Origin: Nocardiopsis flavescens
GTDB lineage: Bacteria > Actinomycetota > Actinomycetes > Streptosporangiales > Streptosporangiaceae
DNA: 64,000 nucleotides
Assembly: GCF_900141985.1 (NCBI RefSeq)
Contig: NZ_FQZK01000015.1
Span: 1 to 64,000, forward strand
Direction: 5' to 3'
The notes under the pieces are model-generated. The model was not told the origin of the DNA. It searched no databases and worked only from the letters and a program-made list of their open reading frames with translations. The translations under genes were made by a program, and so were the position numbers. Shown here one piece after another: positions 8,995-17,321 of this stretch. How positions within the stretch are numbered: position 1 is the first letter of the stretch; every line of letters starts with the position of its first letter.

Positions 8995-9029
8995 CCCGCG
9001 GGGCCGGGAGCGCGTCCCGGCCCCGCGGG
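8995..9029. terminator. Bidirectional hairpin between RND and L,D-transpeptidase genes
   Basis: Perfect 15-bp GC-rich stem (CCCGCGGGGCCGGGA and its complement) with a 5-nt loop, between two convergent genes. There is no T-run on either side, which is common for actinomycete terminators. Confidence 0.65.
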
Positions 9030-9042
9030 CGCCCGTCGGCGG

Positions 9043-9759
9043 TCAGCGGACGACGACGGTGGTGCCCACCGCGATGTGCCCCTCCTCCCGCAGCCAGTCC
9101 ATGGCGGGCAGGCTCACCCGGGCACAGCCGTGGGAGGCCGGGTACGCCGGAACGCTGGGGTAGCCGTGGACGGCGATGCCGCCGTTGAAGTACATCGGCG
9201 CGTAGAGCGCCCCGTAGGGGCCCGGGTCCCAGCCGGAGACCTGGCGGAACACCGCGTAGGACCCGGTCGGGGTGGTGGCGATCCGCTCGGAGCCGTCGGA
9301 GCCCAGGTAGGGCTTGCCCGAGCCGGTGGAGGTGTTGAGCGTGTACTCCACCTCCCCGCCCGAGACCACCAGGAGCAGCTGGCGCTCCAGGTCGATCTCC
9401 AGCGCGTCGCCGGAGGAGGAGGCCGAGGGCCGGGCCCCGTCGGCGAGCGCGGCCCGGGTGTCCGGGCCGACCACGCCGTCGCGGGCGATGCCCGCGGCCT
9501 TCTGGAGGGCGAGCACGGCCTGGGCGGTGTTGGGCCCGAACTCGCCGTCGGCGCCGTCGAGCCAGTAGCCGAGGTCGAGCAGGTCGTTCTGGAGGGCGGT
9601 GACGGCCCGCCCGGAGTCGCCGTTGCGCAGCTCGCCGGCGGCGGCGTGGGCGGGGGTCGGGGCGAGCAGGAGGGCGCCCAGCAGTGCGGCGAGCAGCACG
9701 GCCAGGAGCCGGGTCGGGTGTCTGCGGAACGTGCGGGGGTGTGTCGCGGGGGTCGGCAT
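9043..9759 (-). CDS. L,D-transpeptidase with peptidoglycan-binding domain
   Basis: Exported 238-residue cell-wall enzyme. An N-terminal signal peptide (LLAVLLAALLGALLLAPTPAHA) ends at AHA. A PG_binding_1 domain follows (RNGDSGRAVTALQNDLLDLG through GVVGPDTRAAL). Residues about 120-238 form a YkuD domain with the catalytic motif HGYPSVPAYPASHGCARVS, in which the SHGC cysteine is the nucleophile. It forms or remodels 3-3 crosslinks in peptidoglycan, or acts on a related wall substrate. The ATG has AAGGGG only 3 nt upstream, so a slightly different start is possible. It converges on the RND gene. Confidence 0.92.
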   Translation of the reverse strand: MPTPATHPRTFRRHPTRLLAVLLAALLGALLLAPTPAHAAAGELRNGDSGRAVTALQNDLLDLGYWLDGADGEFGPNTAQAVLALQKAAGIARDGVVGPDTRAALADGARPSASSSGDALEIDLERQLLLVVSGGEVEYTLNTSTGSGKPYLGSDGSERIATTPTGSYAVFRQVSGWDPGPYGALYAPMYFNGGIAVHGYPSVPAYPASHGCARVSLPAMDWLREEGHIAVGTTVVVR

Positions 9760-9972
9760 ATTCCCCTTGTACCCGCCCGTGGCGGATCATGGGCGCATTT
9801 TCCACAGCCTGTGGAAGAAATGCGTCCGGCCCGGGTCCGCGCGGACCCGGGCCGGGCCGGGGTCCGCCGGAGGTGCGCGCCGCGCACCGGCCCGGGGGTG
9901 TCCGCGCGCCGGTGCCGGGCGACCCGCGCCCGGCGCGACGCGCCCCGGGGCGGCGCGGTCCGCGCCCCGCCC

Positions 9973-10803
9973 TCAGGAGCCGGCGGCGGGGCTGCGCAGG
10001 GTGGCGGCGACCTGGGCCAGGGCCCGGCAGCGGGCGAACTCCACCGAGGTGAAGGGCGCGCCGGACCGCCGGACCACGAGCACCCGGCCGTCGGGGGCGG
10101 GCAGGGTCATGACGGTGCCGGACAGGTCCTCGCGCCCCAGGCCGGCGGGCGGCGCGTCCGCGGTGTCGACCCGCTGGGCGGCGGCCAGGGACAGCAGCGA
10201 GTGCTCCAGGGTGGCGTTCCCGGCGGCGAGCGCGCCGACCAGGGCCAGCGTCCGGCTGGTGGTGTCGCTGAGTTCGTGGGGGTCGGCGGTGCGCACGATG
10301 GCGTCGCGCCCGCCCGCCTCCCGCACGGCCGCGTGCAGGGCGTGCGCCCCCACGTGCGCGGGCGCGCTCACGAAGAACTCGTCGACGGCCTCGGTGCCCG
10401 CGGGGTGGACGTGCATGAGGCGGATGTCGATGCCCAGGGCCGCGAACCCGGCGGTCAGCGCGGCGAGCCCGCCGGGGACGTCCGCGACGGTCACCCGCAC
10501 GCTCCACAGGCGGTCGCCGGGCGGGTCGTACGGGGCTCCGGCCCGGTGCGGGCGGTGGACCGCGGCGGCCCCGGGGAGCGGGGCGCGCCGGTGGCGGCGC
10601 CAGCGGTGCAGGCCGGAGGCCACGACGAGCAGCGCCCCGACCGCGAGCAGGACCCGGACCCCGCCGTCGCTGTGCCCCAGGGAGAGCACCACCAGGTGCG
10701 CCGCCCCGGCGGCGAGCAGCAGCACCCCGAAGTCCAGGGCCTCCCGGCCGAGGAAGCCGGTGGACCGGTCGTCGTTTCCGCGGTGGGCTTCGCAAGAGTC
10801 CAT
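9973..10803 (-). CDS. Membrane protein with ACT-type regulatory domain
   Basis: A 276-residue protein with two adjacent hydrophobic segments near residues 25-65 (DFGVLLLAAGAAHLVVLSL and VRVLLAVGALLVVASGL). A cytoplasmic region then begins with LWSVRVTVADVPGGLAALTAGFAALGIDI, the pattern of an ACT small-molecule-binding domain, continuing as RLMHVHPAG. The C-terminal half is alpha-helical with no recognised catalytic motif. A membrane-anchored ACT sensor is the best description; the ligand is unknown. It stands alone, downstream of the sigma/anti-sigma pair on the same strand with a gap of about 110 bp, and its relation to that pair is uncertain. Confidence 0.65.
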   Translation of the reverse strand: MDSCEAHRGNDDRSTGFLGREALDFGVLLLAAGAAHLVVLSLGHSDGGVRVLLAVGALLVVASGLHRWRRHRRAPLPGAAAVHRPHRAGAPYDPPGDRLWSVRVTVADVPGGLAALTAGFAALGIDIRLMHVHPAGTEAVDEFFVSAPAHVGAHALHAAVREAGGRDAIVRTADPHELSDTTSRTLALVGALAAGNATLEHSLLSLAAAQRVDTADAPPAGLGREDLSGTVMTLPAPDGRVLVVRRSGAPFTSVEFARCRALAQVAATLRSPAAGS

Positions 10804-10917
10804 GGGACCGACGATGCCGGGCCGACGTTGCGTCCGTGCTCCGGCGGATGACGGGAGGGTGACGTCCGGCCGTGAGCCCTGTCACGCCCGCCGCGCGGAC
10901 GGGCGCCCGCACCGCCC

Positions 10918-11472
10918 TCAGTCGGCCTCGATGAGCCCGGTGACCTCGATGTCGATCCGCGCGACCGGGAGCCGCAGGCGGTCCTCCAGGACCTCGCGCA
11001 CGGCGTGGCGGACCTCGTCGGCGGCCTCGGTGATGGGCGTGCCGTGGGCGACGCGCGCGCCCAGCGAGACGGTGAGCCCGTCCCGGTCCCGCCGCACCCG
11101 GCAGCGGCCCACGAGCACCCCGGGGACGGAGCGCGCGGAGAAGCGCGCCAGGGCGGCGACGGCGGACTCCCGTACGTGCGTCGTTCCCGGGCCGGGGGCG
11201 TCGAGCGCCAGGGACCGGCGGCTCCCGCGCTCGGCGCGGATAGCGCGCATGACGTCGTCGACGAGTCCGGCGGGGGCGGTGACCGCCTCGGCCTCGGGCT
11301 CGCGCAGCACGGAGACCAGCGGGGCGAGTTCGCGGGCGGCGGCCCGGCAGTACGGGCAGGCGGCCTCGTGTTCGGTGGTGCGGCCCTCCATCAGGTTCCG
11401 CACCAGCGCGTCCTCCCCGTGTCCGCAGGGGAGGAGGTCGTCAGCGCCGTCGTCGGGCGGTTCTAGCGCCAT
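10918..11472 (-). CDS. Zinc-motif anti-sigma-like protein fused to Asp23 domain
   Basis: A 184-residue two-part protein. The N-terminus has CGHGED and then HEAACPYC, which matches the Hx3Cx2C zinc motif of ZAS-type anti-sigma factors. The C-terminal half reads RESAVAALARFSARSVPGV...VRRDRDGLTVSLGARVAHGTPI, an Asp23/Gls24 envelope-stress domain. Its start overlaps the end of the sigma gene by 10 bp, so the two are translationally coupled, as is usual for a sigma factor and its antagonist. Asp23 domains are common in the divergent operon, so the fusion could link wall state to sigma activity. The anti-sigma role is inferred from motif and position. Confidence 0.75.
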   Translation of the reverse strand: MALEPPDDGADDLLPCGHGEDALVRNLMEGRTTEHEAACPYCRAAARELAPLVSVLREPEAEAVTAPAGLVDDVMRAIRAERGSRRSLALDAPGPGTTHVRESAVAALARFSARSVPGVLVGRCRVRRDRDGLTVSLGARVAHGTPITEAADEVRHAVREVLEDRLRLPVARIDIEVTGLIEAD

Positions 11473-12047
11473 GGTGCAAGAGCCTTCACGAGATGGGCGC
11501 GGGCACGGTGGATCCGCCCACGCACGGCGGTCGGGGTCGCATCGACGACTTCTGCTATCTCTTCATATCCCCATCCTTCCATTTCCCGCAGGACCCAGCA
11601 GGTGCGCTGCGCGGGGGGCAGTCCGGCCAGGGCCTGGGAGAGCGCTCCCCGCAGGTCGCCCGCCAGCGCCTCGGCGGCGGGCCCGGCCTCGCGGGAGCCG
11701 GGGTCCGTCCGCTCGTCGATCGGCTCGGTGTCCGTCCGGGCGCGCAGCAGGTTCAGGGCCCGCCGCCCGGCGATGCGCTTGAGCCACGGGCCGAACACCG
11801 CGGGGTCGCGCAGCTCGGGGAGTTTGCGCCAGGCCGTGATGAGGGCTTCCTGGGCCGCGTCGCGGGCGTCCCCGGGATCCCGCAGGATGCGCAGCGCGAT
11901 GCGGTAGACCGTGTCCTGGTACCGGTGCAGCAGCATCTCGAAGGCCGCGTCGTCGCCGCTCCGGGCACGCTCGACGAGGACGGTCTCGGGCACAGGGGCT
12001 TCGGGCGCGGACGGCGCTGCGTCATCCCCGTGGCGCTCACCTGACAC
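11463..12047 (-). CDS. ECF-like RNA polymerase sigma factor
   Basis: A 194-residue sigma-70 family factor with regions 2 and 4 only. Region 2 is seen in GDDAAFEMLLHRYQDTVYRI and DARDAAQEALITAWRKL, and region 4 in LPPAQRTCWVLREMEGWGYE followed by a helix-turn-helix (EEIAEVVDATPTAVRGRIHR). It recruits core RNA polymerase to a small regulon. The start is GTG with a weak upstream site. The anti-sigma/Asp23 gene overlaps its stop. Divergent from an Asp23 operon, it probably drives an envelope-stress response that includes its own locus. Its promoter consensus cannot be read safely. Confidence 0.9.
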   Translation of the reverse strand: MSGERHGDDAAPSAPEAPVPETVLVERARSGDDAAFEMLLHRYQDTVYRIALRILRDPGDARDAAQEALITAWRKLPELRDPAVFGPWLKRIAGRRALNLLRARTDTEPIDERTDPGSREAGPAAEALAGDLRGALSQALAGLPPAQRTCWVLREMEGWGYEEIAEVVDATPTAVRGRIHRARAHLVKALAPWR

Positions 12048-12074
12048 GGATCACCCACTCACGGTATGGGAACA

Positions 12075-12105
12075 GATACAGTCAGTATCCATTCAAGCAT
12101 CCATT
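12075..12105. promoter_or_regulatory. Repeats in divergent sigma/Asp23 promoter region
   Basis: In an unusually AT-rich stretch between the divergent sigma and Asp23 transcription units lies GATAC-AGTCA-GTATC, a 5-5-5 inverted repeat. ATCCATT then occurs twice, 12 bp apart. These are candidate binding or promoter elements shared by both directions. A preceding GGGAAC resembles an ECF -35 element, but no matching -10 is clear. Confidence 0.35.
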
Positions 12106-12234
12106 AAACGTGATCCACGACACAAGACAATCGCCGTGAGCCGCGGCCGGTCCCGTGTGTCTTCAAGGGGACGGCACCGGAACGGGCGTGCCGCCGGAGG
12201 GGACACCGCCAGAGGGGAACGGGGAGGAACCGCC

Positions 12235-12438
12235 ATGGGAGAAGTCCGGACGCCGGTCCGCGGGGAGGGCCCGCCGGCCCCCGCGCCGGGCGGCGGCGCG
12301 GCCCTGCCCCGCCCCGCGGCCTCCGCGACCGCGGCGAGGCTCCGCCTCTCCCTCCTGCGCTCCGCGGCGCAGCGCCTCTCCGGCGCCCCGAACCCGCCGG
12401 GCACCGCCCACCGGTGCGAGACCACGAGAAACAAGTAA
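12235..12438 (+). CDS. Small hypothetical protein leading the Asp23 operon
   Basis: A 67-residue open frame with a strong ribosome site (GGAGGA, 6 nt before ATG) that ends 13 bp before the Asp23 start. The peptide is proline/alanine-rich, then amphipathic and arginine-rich (ATAARLRLSLLRSAAQRLSG). It has no signal sequence or cysteine pair. The good site and tight spacing argue for translation. Low sequence complexity and no recognised family argue for caution. It may be a real small protein or a leader that sets translation of the Asp23 gene. Confidence 0.4.
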   Translation: MGEVRTPVRGEGPPAPAPGGGAALPRPAASATAARLRLSLLRSAAQRLSGAPNPPGTAHRCETTRNK

Positions 12439-12451
12439 CGAGGAGACGAAC

Positions 12452-12922
12452 ATGGCAGCCAAGAACCCCCAGGACGACGTGACCGCCGGCACCGACCTGC
12501 GCCGCGTCGACGCCCCCGCCACCGCGGGAACCCAGGGCCGCACCGTGATCGCCGACCACGTGGTCGCCAAGATCTCCGGCATGGCCGCCCGCCAGGTCCG
12601 CGGCGTCCACCGGATGGGCGGCAACGCCGCCCGCGCCTTCGACGCCGTCCGCGAGCGCATCCCCGGCTCGACCTCCACGTCCGCCGCCGACCGCGGCGTC
12701 GCGGTCGAGGTCGGCGAGCGCCAGGCGGCCGTCGACATCAACCTGGTCGTCGAGTACGGCGCCGTCATCCCCGACCTGGCCGGCGAGGTCCGGCGCAACG
12801 TGGTCTCGGCCGTGGAGCGCATGACGGGGCTGGAGGTCACCGAGGTGAACGTGGCCATCGACGACATCCACCTGCCCGGCGAGGGCGAGGAGTCCTCCGG
12901 CACCGAGCCGCGCGTGCAGTAG
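12452..12922 (+). CDS. Asp23/Gls24 family envelope stress protein
   Basis: A 156-residue soluble protein of the Asp23 (alkaline shock) family. The core reads GRTVIADHVVAKISGMAARQ, then GVAVEVGERQAAVDINLVVEYG and VVSAVERMTGLEVTEVNVAI, the standard alternation of the fold. The ATG is 6 nt after AGGAG. In Firmicutes these proteins coat the inner face of the membrane through the AmaP anchor, and an AmaP-like gene closes this operon. It is probably induced by the adjacent sigma factor; the exact cell-wall function is unknown in actinomycetes. Confidence 0.9.
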   Translation: MAAKNPQDDVTAGTDLRRVDAPATAGTQGRTVIADHVVAKISGMAARQVRGVHRMGGNAARAFDAVRERIPGSTSTSAADRGVAVEVGERQAAVDINLVVEYGAVIPDLAGEVRRNVVSAVERMTGLEVTEVNVAIDDIHLPGEGEESSGTEPRVQ

Positions 12923-12977
12923 GGCATCCGCGGTGAACACACGGCAGACCGAGCACCGAGACCGGAGTTGAGGATCT

Positions 12978-13163
12978 ATGTGGCCGATCGTCGGACTCGC
13001 CTTCGGGGTGGTCCTGGGACTCACCGCGGCGTTCGGCGGGTTCTGGGCGTTCCTGCTGGTCCTGCTGTTCGGGACGGTGGGGTTCCTCCTGGGCAGGGCG
13101 TACGCGGGCGAGGTCGACCTCGCCGCGCTCTTCACCCCCCGGGACCGCGGGGGCCTGCGGTGA
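12978..13163 (+). CDS. Small membrane protein, DUF2273-like
   Basis: A 61-residue peptide with two hydrophobic spans (IVGLAFGVVLGLTAAFGGF and AFLLVLLFGTVGFLLGRAY) and a short acidic then basic tail. DUF2273-like proteins of this size and shape accompany Asp23 and AmaP in many Gram-positives. It lies 55 bp after the Asp23 gene, and its stop overlaps the next start as GTGA, so it belongs to the operon. It is likely a membrane partner for the Asp23 layer. Confidence 0.75.
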   Translation: MWPIVGLAFGVVLGLTAAFGGFWAFLLVLLFGTVGFLLGRAYAGEVDLAALFTPRDRGGLR

Positions 13164-13522
13164 GCGCGCCCGCCGGGGAGGCGCCCGCGCCCCCGCGGGG
13201 CGGGACCGCGATCGCCGACCGCGTGATCGAGCGCCTGGTGCGCCACGAGGCGCTGGGCCACGAGGCGGTGCGCCCGCTGGAGGGGCCGGGGGCGCTGCGC
13301 GGCGCGATCGCGGGGCCGCCGGTGCGGGTCGAGGTGAGCCGCGGCGGGTCCCGCGTGTCCCTGCGGGTGGAGGTCGCGATGGCCTTCCCCCGGCCGCTGG
13401 AGGAGGCCGCGGCCGACCTGCGCGGACGCCTGGTCGCCGCGGTCGAGCGGACCACGGGGCTGCGCGTCCACACGGCGGACGTCAGCGTCGTCCGCCTCGT
13501 CCTCTCACCGGTCCTGCGCTGA
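13160..13522 (+). CDS. Second Asp23-domain protein
   Basis: A 120-residue protein coupled by a GTGA overlap to the preceding DUF2273-like gene. Residues from about 15 (GGTAIADRVIERLVRHEALG) through VEVSRGGSRVSLRVEVAMAF to AVERTTGLRVHTADVSVVRL follow the Asp23 pattern, with a shorter N-terminus than the 12452 gene. Two Asp23 paralogs plus the fused domain at 10918 suggest a heteromeric layer or complex. The start is set by the overlap. Confidence 0.8.
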   Translation: MSAPAGEAPAPPRGGTAIADRVIERLVRHEALGHEAVRPLEGPGALRGAIAGPPVRVEVSRGGSRVSLRVEVAMAFPRPLEEAAADLRGRLVAAVERTTGLRVHTADVSVVRLVLSPVLR

Positions 13523-13537
13523 CATGAAAGGCCGCCC

Positions 13538-14140
13538 ATGAGCCCCGACAAGAATCCCGAGCGGACCCGGGCCCGCTCGGCGCGGCGCACCGCTCTGCGG
13601 CTGCTGCGCCCGCACCGGACGGGCACCGCCGTGCTGTGCGCCGCGGTCCTGGCCCTGGCCGGAGCGGTGCTCGGTGCCCTCCTCCTGGGGCGGGCCCTGG
13701 CCCCGGACCACCCGGCCGTCAGAACCGCCGACGGCCTGGCCGCGGGTCCGGCCGACCAGGGCACGGCCGCGCTCGCGCTCGCGGTCGCGGCGGCCTGCGC
13801 GCTCGCCGCCGGGACCGCGCTGGTCCTGTCGGCCCTCCTGCGCGGCGGCCGGGGCCCCCTCGCCCTGCGGACCGGCGACCCGTCGCTCGTCCTGGGGATC
13901 ACCCGCGGCGGGGCCGCCCGGCTGCTCGCCGAGCGGGCCCGGGAGGTCGACGGTGTGAGCGGGGCCCGCGTCCGGCTGGGGCGGCGACGCGTCCGGGTGC
14001 TGGTCTCGACCCGGCTGCGCGGCGCGTCCGGCACCCTGCGCACGGGAGTGGAGGAATCGGTGCGCCGACGATGTGAGGAGCTGGGTGTGCTGTCGCGTCT
14101 CAAGGTCCGGGCGCGTGTCCGGGAGGTGGGGCCGGCATGA
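13538..14140 (+). CDS. DUF6286-like membrane protein
   Basis: A 200-residue protein with an arginine-rich N-terminus and two transmembrane segments (TAVLCAAVLALAGAVLGALL and TAALALAVAAACALAAGTAL). A cytoplasmic C-terminal domain includes GVSGARVRLGRRRVRVLVST and REVGPA at the end. Such proteins are regular members of actinomycete Asp23/AmaP operons. It overlaps the next gene by ATGA, so the two are translationally coupled. The fold of the C-terminal part resembles the AmaP soluble domain, suggesting a second membrane anchor. Confidence 0.65.
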   Translation: MSPDKNPERTRARSARRTALRLLRPHRTGTAVLCAAVLALAGAVLGALLLGRALAPDHPAVRTADGLAAGPADQGTAALALAVAAACALAAGTALVLSALLRGGRGPLALRTGDPSLVLGITRGGAARLLAERAREVDGVSGARVRLGRRRVRVLVSTRLRGASGTLRTGVEESVRRRCEELGVLSRLKVRARVREVGPA

Positions 14141-14793
14141 CGGTCACCTCTCCGGCCCACGACGCACGGACCCCCGCCGCACGGGCCCCGGCTCCCGCAG
14201 GGCGCTCGGCCTCGCGCCGACGGTTCCGCGGGGCCCTGCGCCGCTCGCACCTGAACCGCTCGCTGTCGCTCCTGCTCGGGGCGGCGCTGATCGCCGCGGG
14301 CGCCCTGGGCGCCGCGACGGCCGCGGACCGGGCCGGGATCGCCGTCCCGGGGTGGCCGCCGCCCTGGCCCCCGGTCCCGGCGCCCCTGCTCGCCTACGCC
14401 GTGGCGGCCGCCGCGCCGGTGGCGCTGCTGCTGGGCGTGTGGTGGCTGCTGGCGCAGCGGGACACCCGCCGGCTGCGCCGCGTCGTGCGCGGCGCGGACT
14501 CGGTCTCCGGCATCACCGTCCTGTCGGGGCACGCCCTGGAGGACGCGGTGGCCGCGACCGTGGAACGGGTGCCCGGGGCGGTGCGGGCGCGCGCCCGGCT
14601 GCGCGGACCGGAGAGCGCGCCGTGGCTGCGGGTGGAGGCGACCGTCTCCCCCGACACCGACCTCGACGGGTTCCTGCGCGCCTGCCGGGAGTCCGCGGTG
14701 GAGGCGCTGGAGCTGTCCCTGGGCCTGCCCGAGGTGCCGACCGTCGTCGTGGTGTCCGCGGGCGGGAACGCGACGCACTCCCGGGTGCGGTGA
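14137..14793 (+). CDS. AmaP-like alkaline-shock membrane anchor
   Basis: A 218-residue protein with an arginine-rich N-terminus, then two helices (LSLLLGAALIAAGALGAATA and LLAYAVAAAAPVALLLGVWW). A cytoplasmic domain (GADSVSGITVLSGHALEDAV through PWLRVEATVSPDTDLDGFL) follows. This arrangement matches AmaP, which anchors Asp23 to the membrane. It closes the operon; the next gene is about 190 bp away. The assignment rests on topology and operon context as much as on sequence. Confidence 0.7.
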   Translation: MTVTSPAHDARTPAARAPAPAGRSASRRRFRGALRRSHLNRSLSLLLGAALIAAGALGAATAADRAGIAVPGWPPPWPPVPAPLLAYAVAAAAPVALLLGVWWLLAQRDTRRLRRVVRGADSVSGITVLSGHALEDAVAATVERVPGAVRARARLRGPESAPWLRVEATVSPDTDLDGFLRACRESAVEALELSLGLPEVPTVVVVSAGGNATHSRVR

Positions 14794-14986
14794 CCAGGGG
14801 AAACGCGGCCCCCGCGCGACTCCTGTAGCGCTGAGAGTGAACGTAAAATCACCGTCCGCGGGGGATTTCTTTCCACCGGGCGGGAAGGTGAACTAGATCA
14901 CATAGTTTAGGGCGTGAGTTGATCAAGCCCGACCGTGTCTTCACGGACGAGCGGCAAGAACAGAGTGACGGACCACGGGAGACCCC

Positions 14987-15436
14987 ATGAGAATCCCTGC
15001 CGGGCTCACCTCGACGGGCATGACGACCGACACCGCCTCCGCCCCGGCGGCGAACACACCGGCCACGAGAACACGGAGGAAGCGGCGGCACGGCGGGGAC
15101 CGGCCCGGGGACGGGCCCGCGACGGTCCTGGTGCGCGCCGACACCTCCACCGCGACGGTGGGCGTGTTCATCGTCGTCGGCGTCGCGGCCGGGCTGATCG
15201 CGGTGATCGCCGTGGTCCTCCTGGCCCGCCCCGACGCGCCCACCCTGCTCAGCGGCTTCGGCCAGGAGTCCACCTGGGCCATGCCCGCCACCGCGGTCGC
15301 CTCGGCCCTGGGGCTGACCTTCCTGATCGCCGCCGTCATCGCGGACCGGCGCGCGGAGGAGGCCCTGCGCCGGGCCTGCCGCGACCAGGACGCCGACGCC
15401 CGCGGCGAGGCGGACCGGGCGCGGCGCGTGCCCTGA
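14987..15436 (+). CDS. Two-helix membrane protein of unknown function
   Basis: A 149-residue protein I do not recognise. The N-terminal 50 residues are polar, ending in a basic patch (RTRRKRRHGGD). Two hydrophobic helices follow (VGVFIVVGVAAGLIAVIAVV and ATAVASALGLTFLIAAVIAD), and the C-terminus is charged. ATG is preceded by GGGAG. It stands alone between the envelope-stress operon and the ABC exporter; the AT-rich 190 bp before it probably carries its promoter. Confidence 0.6.
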   Translation: MRIPAGLTSTGMTTDTASAPAANTPATRTRRKRRHGGDRPGDGPATVLVRADTSTATVGVFIVVGVAAGLIAVIAVVLLARPDAPTLLSGFGQESTWAMPATAVASALGLTFLIAAVIADRRAEEALRRACRDQDADARGEADRARRVP

Positions 15437-15676
15437 CCCCCGTGCGGAGGCGGCCCGCCGCCCCCGCCGACGCGCGGGCCGCGTCCGGGCCCGCCCCGCC
15501 ACCGGGGGCCGGGGCGGGTCCGGACGCCGGGACCCCTCCCCGCGCGCGGACGTGTTATCTTCGCCCTTCGCGGCGACCCGGACCTGAGCCCCTCGCGCAT
15601 CAGGGACGTGCCGGACACACCGTGCCCTCCGGGCACGAAGTTCCTTTCCAGCACGTTCTCCAGGGGGTCCTTCTCC

Positions 15677-16477
15677 GTGCGCGTCTATTCAGCCGTGTAC
15701 ATCGCAGGGCTGCGCAGGTACTCCACGTACCGCGCGGCCACACTCGCCGGCATCCTCACCAACTCGGTCTTCGGCTGCATCAACGCCGCCGTCCTGCTCG
15801 CGCTCTTCTCCGTACGGCCGCTGATCAACGGCTACGACGCGGCGGACGCCGTCACCCAGGTCTTCGTCTGCCAGGCGCTGGTGGCCACCGTCGCGATCCT
15901 GGGTCCGCCGCTCGACCTGGGCGAGCGCATCCGCAGCGGGGCCGTCGGCACCGACCTGCTGCGCCCCGTCCCGCTGCTCGGCTGGTGGCTGGCCGAGGAC
16001 ATGGGCCGGGCCACGTTCAGCATCGTCTTCCGCGGCGTGCCCACCCTCCTCATCGGCACGGTCCTGTTCGACCTGCTCCTGCCGGGGACCGCCGGCCACT
16101 GGGCGGCGGTCCTGGCCTCGGTCGCGCTGGCCGCGGTCATCGGGTTCGCCCTGCGCTACCTCTACGAGCTGGCCGGCTTCTGGATCCTGGACACCCGGGG
16201 CATCTGGGCGGTCGTCGGCCTGGTCGGCCCGGTGGCGGCCGGGGTCCTGCTGCCGCTCCCGCTGTTCCCGCCCGGCGTGGCCGACGTGCTGCGCGCCCTG
16301 CCGTGGGCGTCCATGATCCAGATCCCCGCCGAGATCACCCTGGGCAAGGAGAGCCTCCCGGGCGGGTCCGCCGCGGGCGGCCTCGCCCTCCAGGCCGGCT
16401 GGGCGGCCGCCCTGCTGCTCCTGGGCGCGCGGCTCACCTCCGCCGCCACCCGCAAGGTGGTGGTCCAGGGTGGCTGA
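15677..16477 (+). CDS. ABC-2 type permease (DUF990-like), first subunit
   Basis: A 266-residue permease with about six hydrophobic helices. Segments such as GERIRSGAVGTDLLRPVP and FALRYLYELAGFWILDTRG are characteristic of the DUF990/ABC2_membrane_6 exporters that pair with a NatA-like ATPase. The chosen GTG is 9 nt after AGGGGG; a longer form from 15608 lacks this. The next permease starts inside its last codons, and the ATPase follows. The three genes form one exporter of unknown substrate. Confidence 0.82.
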   Translation: MRVYSAVYIAGLRRYSTYRAATLAGILTNSVFGCINAAVLLALFSVRPLINGYDAADAVTQVFVCQALVATVAILGPPLDLGERIRSGAVGTDLLRPVPLLGWWLAEDMGRATFSIVFRGVPTLLIGTVLFDLLLPGTAGHWAAVLASVALAAVIGFALRYLYELAGFWILDTRGIWAVVGLVGPVAAGVLLPLPLFPPGVADVLRALPWASMIQIPAEITLGKESLPGGSAAGGLALQAGWAAALLLLGARLTSAATRKVVVQGG

Positions 16478-17318
16478 CCTCCTCGCCCGCCCCTGCGGGG
16501 GCACCGTCGAACGCCTGACCCGGCCGGCCCGCGTCTACGCCCTCCTGGCCTGGACCTGGAGCCGGGCACTGGCCCAGTACCCGGCCTCCCTGGCGCTGAT
16601 GACCTTCGGGACCGCGCTGGGCGCGGTCGCCGAGATCTTCGCCGTGTTCGTCGTGTTCCGCCACGCCGGGGCCCTGGACGGCTTCTCCCTGGCCGAGGGC
16701 CTGCTGATCGCCTCCCTGGCCAACCTGATGTTCGCCGCCGCCGACATGCTCATGGGCATGGTGGAGGGCCTGGGCCAGCACATCCGCTCCGGCTCCCTCG
16801 ACGTCATGCTGGTGCGCCCGGTGTCCCCGCTCGTCCAGATCGCCACCGACCGGTTCGCCGTGCGCCGCCTGGGCCGGGTGGTCCCGGCGGCCGCGGTCGC
16901 CGGGTTCGCCCTGTACCACTGCGACATCGACTGGACGGCGGGCAAGGTCCTGATGCTCCCGGTCCTGGTGGTGTCGGGGGTGGCGATCGCCGCCTCGGTC
17001 TGGACGGCGAGCGGCTGCCTCCAGTTCTTCGTCGCCGACGCCCGCGAGGCCGCCAACTCGGTGACCTACGGCGGGCATGCGCTCACCGAGTACCCGCTGT
17101 CCATCTACGGCAAGGGCGTCGTGTACGCGGTCACCTTCGCGGTCCCGCTGGCCTTCGTGGGCTGGCAGCCCGTCCTCTACCTGCTGGACCGGCCGGACCC
17201 GACCGGGCTGCCCGACCTCCTGCGCTTCGCGCCCCCGTTCGTCGCCGTCGCCGCCTGCACGGCCGCCGCCCTGCTGTGGCGGCTGGGCCTGCGCCACTAC
17301 CGATCCACCGGGAGCTGA
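16470..17318 (+). CDS. ABC-2 type permease (DUF990-like), second subunit
   Basis: A 282-residue integral membrane protein that overlaps the first permease by 8 bp. About six helices are visible, with the family segment GLGQHIRSGSLDVMLVRPVS corresponding to the IRSG...LLRP motif of the first subunit. LTEYPLSIYGKGVVYAVTF near the C-terminus is also typical. It probably forms a heterodimeric channel with the upstream permease and is powered by the ATPase 4 bp downstream. Substrate and direction are inferred (export) from the family. Confidence 0.85.
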   Translation: MADLLARPCGGTVERLTRPARVYALLAWTWSRALAQYPASLALMTFGTALGAVAEIFAVFVVFRHAGALDGFSLAEGLLIASLANLMFAAADMLMGMVEGLGQHIRSGSLDVMLVRPVSPLVQIATDRFAVRRLGRVVPAAAVAGFALYHCDIDWTAGKVLMLPVLVVSGVAIAASVWTASGCLQFFVADAREAANSVTYGGHALTEYPLSIYGKGVVYAVTFAVPLAFVGWQPVLYLLDRPDPTGLPDLLRFAPPFVAVAACTAAALLWRLGLRHYRSTGS

Positions 17319-17321
17319 CCG

